Source: Leptolyngbya sp. SIO4C5
GTDB taxonomy: Bacteria; Cyanobacteriota; Cyanobacteriia; Phormidesmidales; Phormidesmidaceae
Direction: 5' to 3'
Assembly (NCBI GenBank): GCA_010671965.1
Contig: JAAHIC010000323.1
Coordinates: 1 to 5,792 of the forward strand
DNA: 5,792 nucleotides
The position numbers and the translations under genes were made by a program. This document shows positions 5,660 through 5,792 of the stretch, in pieces (within the stretch, counting starts at the first letter, position 1; every line of letters begins with the position of its first letter). The notes beneath the pieces were generated by a model. That model was not told where the DNA came from and ran no database searches. It worked only from the letters and a program-made list of their open reading frames with translations.

Positions 5660-5758
5660 ATGGTAACGTCTCCCCCTTCTCACAAAGTTCACAGAGTCAG
5701 CCTCAATCAGCTCAGGCAAGAGCTGGTGCCGCTTTTGGCTGCTGGGCCTGCAAACGCT
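5660..5758 (+). CDS. Start of a hypothetical protein gene, 3' end missing
   Basis: An ATG at 5660, with an in-frame TAG just upstream at 5645-5647, opens a frame beginning MVTSPPSHKVHRVSLNQLRQ. As written, the frame closes at the TGA at 5774-5776 after 38 codons, but everything from 5751-5759 onward is a reverse-complement copy of the preceding DNA, so that stop is probably not native and the real gene would continue outside the window. Support is modest: a plausible promoter 50-80 bp upstream and a divergent arrangement with the response regulator; there is no strong ribosome binding site. About 33 native residues are visible, too few to recognise a family. Confidence 0.4.
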
Positions 5759-5792
5759 GCACCAGCTCTTGCCTGAGCTGATTGAGGCTGAC
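5696..5792. repeat. Terminal inverted (foldback) repeat, right end: arms 5696-5737 and 5751-5792
   Basis: The outer 34 bp of each arm (5696-5729 and 5759-5792) are perfect reverse complements. Allowing mismatches at 5730/5758 and 5733/5755, pairing extends to 42 positions with a 13-nt loop (5738-5750). The right arm ends exactly at the last base of the window. Each arm also holds a small nested hairpin (CAGCTC 5708-5713 with GAGCTG 5720-5725 in the left arm). It has no T tract and lies within or at the start of a reading frame, so it is not an intrinsic terminator. Confidence 0.9.

Noticed and set aside
1..5792. Hairpins at both ends as telomeres of a linear replicon
   Set aside because: The content is chromosomal housekeeping DNA, the two foldbacks differ in sequence, arm length and spacer (131 versus 13-29 nt), and both cut through reading frames. 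Chimeric contig ends explain this better.

Overview
The window looks like ordinary chromosomal DNA from a cyanobacterium. Three things point there: twelve copies of the HIP1 octamer GCGATCGC in 5.8 kb (about 0.1 expected by chance), a hisH-rsmD gene pair of cyanobacterial style, and a SpoIIE-phosphatase/anti-sigma-factor pair like the IcfG cluster of Synechocystis. Genus cannot be fixed from the sequence. No mobile element, CRISPR array, tRNA or rRNA was seen.

Layout. Positions 49-649 (+) hold the C-terminal catalytic part of a SpoIIE/RsbU-type PP2C phosphatase, followed after 2 bp by a HATPase_c anti-sigma kinase at 652-1227 (+); together they form two parts of a partner-switching circuit. 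Converging on them with only 2 bp between stop codons is a minus-strand operon: a C15 (pyroglutamyl-peptidase-like) cysteine peptidase at 1919-2614 and a VanX-type D-Ala-D-Ala dipeptidase at 1230-1922, joined by an ATGA overlap. A 153-bp divergent intergenic region separates these from hisH at 2768-3412 (+) and rsmD at 3417-3959 (+), 4 bp apart. On the minus strand, converging with rsmD, lie a response regulator of the OmpR/PhoB family at 4805-5506 and, downstream of it, a secreted CHRD-domain protein at 4038-4691. Divergent from the regulator, a further plus-strand gene probably begins at 5660 and runs off the window.

The two window ends are the strangest part. Bases 2-48 are an exact reverse complement of 180-226, and 5751-5792 are the reverse complement of 5696-5737 with two mismatches. 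Both foldbacks sit exactly at the termini and both break an open reading frame, so the simplest reading is that they are chimeric (amplification or assembly) ends of a short contig. The apparent start of the phosphatase (TTG at 44) and the apparent stop of the last reading frame (5774-5776) therefore should not be trusted. Apart from this, the most notable biology is the peptidase pair: a C15 enzyme with an altered substrate-pocket motif, translationally coupled to a dipeptidase. I found no convincing evidence of an undescribed defence or mobile system.
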